A program made the position numbers and the translations under genes. From positions 1 through 10,223 of the forward strand of contig NZ_JOJL01000080.1 in NCBI RefSeq assembly GCF_000721705.1: a stretch of 10,223 nucleotides of DNA, read 5' to 3'. The DNA comes from Actinoplanes subtropicus (GTDB lineage Bacteria > Actinomycetota > Actinomycetes > Mycobacteriales > Micromonosporaceae). Under the pieces are notes generated by a model. The model worked only from the letters and a program-made list of their open reading frames with translations, made no database searches and was not told the origin of the DNA. This document shows, piece by piece, positions 7,811 to 10,223 of this stretch; the first letter of the stretch is position 1; the number at the start of each line of letters is the position of its first letter.

Positions 7811-8279
7811 TTGATCAAAACCGTTTTCCCCGGCCTGTCGGCGCTGGTCATCGACCAGGTACTCGACCTCGGAAACCTCGTGCGCGTGATGGCTCGGACG
7901 CCGCCGGGTGGGGCGGCCTGCCCTGAATGTGGGCAGCTCAGCGAGCGGGTGCACGCCTATCACCAGCGGCAGCTGGCTGATCTGCCCGTCGGTGGACGTG
8001 CCGTTATCGCGCAGGTGCGTGTTCGGCGGCTGGTCTGCGTGACGGCGACCTGCCCGCGGCGCACGCTTCGTGAGCAGGTACCGGACGTGACGAAGCGCTG
8101 GGCGCGCCGCACCCGGCAGCTGACCGCTCTGGTCGCCGACCTGGCCGTGGTGACCACGGGCCGGGCCGGCGCGCGGTGCTGGCCCGGTTCGGCGCCCGCG
8201 TCTCGCGGAGCACGGTGCTGCGGGTACTGATGGGCGCCCAGGTCCCGCAACTGCCGGCCCCGCCGTGCTCAGCGTGGAC
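7811..8279 (+). pseudogene. ISL3-family transposase, truncated and twice frameshifted
   Basis: Starting at TTG 7811 (an in-frame stop lies at 7796), the frame reads FPGLSALVIDQVLDL, then a zinc-finger CPECG (C37, C40) with LSERVHAYHQR and LADLPVGG, and a second cysteine pair (C76, C81; TATCPRRTL), the zf-ISL3 DNA-binding region. After TTGRAGAR the family continuation VLARFGARVSRSTVLRVLM appears in another frame, from 8176, so one base is missing near 8175. After QLPAPP the expected VLSVD is again shifted by a missing base near 8265. Resemblance stops at VLSVD (8279), just where the catalytic DDE domain (normally some 250 or more further residues) should begin. At that exact point TTATCCCGA of the next unit starts. 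The gene is dead. The frameshifts could be decay or, less likely, sequencing errors in G runs. Confidence 0.82.
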
Positions 8280-8382
8280 TTATCCCGAGCTTGTGATTGT
8301 CCCGCGGTGGCCGGTCCGGGGGCTGGAGGTGTGGGTGGTGGCCTGGTTCTGGAGGTCGTGCGGGGTGCTGTGGTCGGGATAA
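8280..8382. repeat. 9-bp inverted repeat at the probable left end of the recombinase element
   Basis: Ttatcccga (8280-8288) and its exact complement tcgggataa (8374-8382) bracket a G-rich, gene-free 85-bp stretch. The left copy begins at the base following the last recognisable ISL3 codon, so it probably marks the boundary of the unit carrying the tyrosine recombinases. The repeats may be recombinase binding sites. They are too far apart to be the two arms of one core crossover site. The remaining bases to 8461 contain only a leader with aaagggg (8447-8453), the recombinase ribosome binding site. Confidence 0.5.
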
Positions 8383-8461
8383 TCGCGTGGTTGTAGGTCG
8401 CGGTCGCCGCGGCTGAGGCTGTCCTTGTCGGAGCTGAGCGCTTCGGAAAGGGGCAGGTGAG

Positions 8462-9682
8462 ATGGCTCAGGCGTGGGTTCATGACGAGGGGCCGTTGACG
8501 GTATTCGTCGATGGCTACCGGTCTCTGCTGGGGCGGCGTGGCCACTCCGCCAGGTCGGTGAGGGATCACGTTTCGCTGGTGGGCTGGCTGAACCGGTGGC
8601 TTGCGGCCGGCGGAGTCAGCGTCGAGGAGTTGACCCGGGATCGGGCCGAGTCGTTCCTGGCGGATCAGCGGGCGGCTGGGCGGCGACGGGTGCCGACGAT
8701 GCGGATGCTCGTGCCGTTGTTCGAGTACCTGCAGGACTTGAATGTCCTGCCCCCGCAGCGACCACCGGAGGCGACCGCCCTGGATAACCTGCTGGATCAA
8801 TACGGTCGGTATCTGGTCCGTGATCGGGGGTTGGCGCCGCTGACCGTGGTGCGGTATCAGCGGATGGCCAGACGTTTCCTCGCGGGCCGAGCAGCCGGAC
8901 GACCCAGCGGCGAGCTGGTCGAGGGCCTGGACGCCGACGAGGTTCATGGCTATCTGCTGCAATGCCGGTCCCGGCTGGTGCTCGAGTCCGCCAAGCGGGA
9001 AGCTGCTGACCTGCGGTCGCTGCTGCGGTTCTTGTTCGTGCGGGGATTGACCGGCACGGATCTTGGAACGGCGATGCCGCCGGTGGCGGGATGGAAGGAC
9101 GCCCGGCTGCCCGAGACGTTGACCCGGGCGCAGGTGGCTGCACTGCTGGCCGGCTGCGACCGTTCGACATCGGCCGGGCTACGGGATTTCGCGATGCTTT
9201 GCCTGCTGGGCCGGCTGGGTCTGCGCTCGGGCGAGGTCGCCGCGCTCCGGCTGGACGACATCGACTGGCGCGCTGGAGAGCTCCTGGTGCGGGGCAAGGC
9301 ACGGCGCGAGGATCGACTGCCGTTGACCGTCGAGGTCGGTGAGGCGCTCGTCGGGTATCTGCGCGACGGCCGCCCGGTCTCGTCGTGCCCGAACGTGATC
9401 CTGACCTGTTACGCGCCGTTCCGGCCGATCCACCCCAGCTCGATCACGCGGGTGGTCTACCGGGCCTGCCGGAGGGCGGGGCTGGCCCTGGTCGGCGGTC
9501 ATCGTCTGCGTCACGCACTGGCGACCGAGATGCTGCGCGAGGGCGGTGATCTGGTCGAGATCGGCCAGGTCCTGCGGCACCGGGACCTGGTCTCCACCGC
9601 CGTCTATGCCAAGCTCGACCGGGCCGCGCTGCGCGCGGTGGCCGGCCCCTGGCCGATCTCCGGTCTGGTGGTGTCTCGATGA
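8462..9682 (+). CDS. Tyrosine recombinase/integrase, complete
   Basis: The 406-residue protein starts at ATG 8462 behind aaagggg (8447-8453). Residues 1-95 form an extra N-terminal helical region, about 108-200 a SAM-like core-binding domain (LDQYGRYLVRDRGLAPLTVVRY), and about 215-395 the catalytic domain. All expected active-site residues are visible: R255 (GLRSGEVAAL), K279 (VRGKARR), H347-R-L-R350-H351, H373 (LRHRDL) and the nucleophile Y382 (VYAKLDRAAL). It should therefore cut and rejoin DNA through a 3'-phosphotyrosine. The gene overlaps the next recombinase by ATGA (9679-9682), so they are co-translated. Such paired or triple recombinases are typical of transposon-like integrating elements in actinobacteria rather than of XerC/XerD chromosome-dimer resolution. 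No phage or plasmid genes are near. The family is sure; the target site is unknown. Confidence 0.93.
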   Translation: MAQAWVHDEGPLTVFVDGYRSLLGRRGHSARSVRDHVSLVGWLNRWLAAGGVSVEELTRDRAESFLADQRAAGRRRVPTMRMLVPLFEYLQDLNVLPPQRPPEATALDNLLDQYGRYLVRDRGLAPLTVVRYQRMARRFLAGRAAGRPSGELVEGLDADEVHGYLLQCRSRLVLESAKREAADLRSLLRFLFVRGLTGTDLGTAMPPVAGWKDARLPETLTRAQVAALLAGCDRSTSAGLRDFAMLCLLGRLGLRSGEVAALRLDDIDWRAGELLVRGKARREDRLPLTVEVGEALVGYLRDGRPVSSCPNVILTCYAPFRPIHPSSITRVVYRACRRAGLALVGGHRLRHALATEMLREGGDLVEIGQVLRHRDLVSTAVYAKLDRAALRAVAGPWPISGLVVSR

Positions 9683-10182
9683 GCGCCCTGGCCCAGCGGG
9701 CCGAGGACTATCTGCGGCTGCGCAACGCGCTCGGACACGAGCTCGCCGAGGCGGTCCGTCTGCTGCCACGTTTCGTGGCCTACCTGGACTCGATCGGCGC
9801 CACGACCGTCACGCTCGACGCGGCCCTGGCCTGGGCGCAACAACCGGACGCCGCGCCGGGCAGCAACCTGCGGGCAAAGCGGATGACCGTGGCCCGCGGG
9901 TTCGCCCGGCACATGGCCGGCGTCGATCCCCGCACCCAGGTGCCACCGCTCGGGCTCATCTCCTACCGCAAGCAGTGGCGGCCTCCGTTCATCTATCAGC
10001 GCGCCGACGTCGAACTGCTGATGACCCACGCCGTCCAGGGCATCCGGGACCCGCTGCGCGCGGCCAGCCACCACACCCTGATCGGGCTGCTCGCGGCCAC
10101 CGGCATGCGTGTCGGGGAGGCACTTGTCGGGGTACGCGTGAATGTGCCCAGCCACGTACGGATGAACGGGGTCTGTCGCTGA
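9679..10182 (+). pseudogene. Second tyrosine recombinase, truncated after its catalytic Arg
   Basis: ATG 9679 overlaps the stop of the preceding recombinase (ATGA). The 167-residue frame shows the N-terminal core-binding region (AQRAEDYLRLRNALGHELAE, LPRFVAYLDSIG, LRAKRMTVARGFARHMAG) and the linker into the catalytic domain (YQRADVELLM, SHHTLIGLLAATGMRVGEAL), with the first catalytic arginine at R144. After GEAL (10125) the expected LxxxDVD strand is replaced by unrelated VGVRVNVPSHVR and a stop at 10180-10182. Lys, HxxR, His and Tyr are all missing; members of this family are about 300-330 residues. The break coincides with a TGT that may begin another insertion sequence, so interruption by insertion is likely and the 3' half could lie right of the window. 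As it stands it cannot be catalytically active alone. Confidence 0.85.
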
Positions 10183-10223
10183 TCTTGTGACGGTGGCTCA
10201 TGCTGGATGAAGGATGCGTTTGC
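10125..10223. mobile_element. Probable end of another insertion sequence (possibly IS21-like)
   Basis: This stretch begins where the recombinase reading breaks off. It starts TGTCGGGG, and two imperfect direct copies of an 18-bp motif follow 23 bp apart (gtacgcgtgaatgtgccc at 10132-10149 and gtacggatgaacggggtc at 10155-10172; 12 of 18 identical). TGT termini with repeated sub-terminal motifs are a feature of IS21-family ends. No transposase is visible before the window ends, so the family is a guess; the foreign boundary is better supported. Confidence 0.4.

Noticed and set aside
7793..8962. 389-codon minus-strand frame
   Set aside because: It spans the ISL3 fragment, the gap and the recombinase start without any domain; the plus strand has recognisable proteins at both ends.
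10180..10200. Similarity of ctgatcttgtgacgg to the left end ccgagcttgtgattg at 8284, as a matching element terminus
   Set aside because: Only the short core cttgtga is shared, in direct orientation and without TTATCCC; not better than chance.
1..10223. CRISPR arrays, tRNA, rRNA or type VI secretion genes
   Set aside because: No regularly spaced repeats, no cloverleaf-like sequence and no such protein motifs were seen on either strand.

Overview
This is a GC-rich window. Its codon use and gene families (a secreted DNRLRE/YD-repeat RHS protein, zf-ISL3 and integrase-core transposases, overlapping tyrosine recombinases) point to an actinomycete, perhaps Micromonosporaceae or a Streptomyces relative. 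The genus cannot be fixed from sequence alone. No housekeeping gene is present, so this is accessory DNA: one very large secreted-toxin-type gene flanked by decayed and nested mobile elements.

Layout. (1) 1-659, minus strand: the 5' part of an integrase-core transposase gene running off the left edge, and upstream of it the N-terminal remnant of a second, related transposase. The arrangement looks like one insertion sequence landing inside another. (2) 660-1089: about 430 bp without a convincing gene, holding the leader and probable promoter of the large gene. (3) 1090-7335: a 2081-residue exported RHS/YD-repeat protein with signal peptide, DNRLRE-type module, Ig/FN3-like modules, YD-repeat shell, the RHS core signature (GRFLSVDP...NDLDG) and a 116-residue C-terminal tip. 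(4) 7350-7610: a small three-helix membrane protein starting 14 nt after the RHS stop codon, the best candidate for the cognate immunity protein, followed by a perfect 14-bp hairpin at 7619-7659. (5) 7734-8279: the left part of an ISL3-family element, frameshifted twice and cut off. (6) 8280-10125: a second mobile unit that starts exactly where ISL3 homology stops, with a 9-bp inverted repeat. It encodes a complete tyrosine recombinase and an overlapping second recombinase broken just after its catalytic arginine. (7) 10125-10223: probably the end of yet another insertion sequence, possibly IS21-like.

How it fits together. The RHS gene and the membrane protein appear to form a transcriptionally and probably translationally coupled polymorphic toxin-immunity pair. 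The protein would be exported, the YD-repeat shell would encapsulate or present the tip, and the tip would be released after the DLDG motif. The tip has no visible nuclease, deaminase or protease motif. It has a WHWWG start, a hydrophobic glycine-rich centre and four cysteines, so membrane damage is the simplest guess, and this fits a membrane-embedded immunity partner. The DNA of the tip and its neighbour is less GC-rich than the shell, as expected for an exchanged tip cassette. The surrounding insertion elements make rearrangement of this locus plausible. The toxin-immunity pairing is inference from position and protein character; no homology search could be run.
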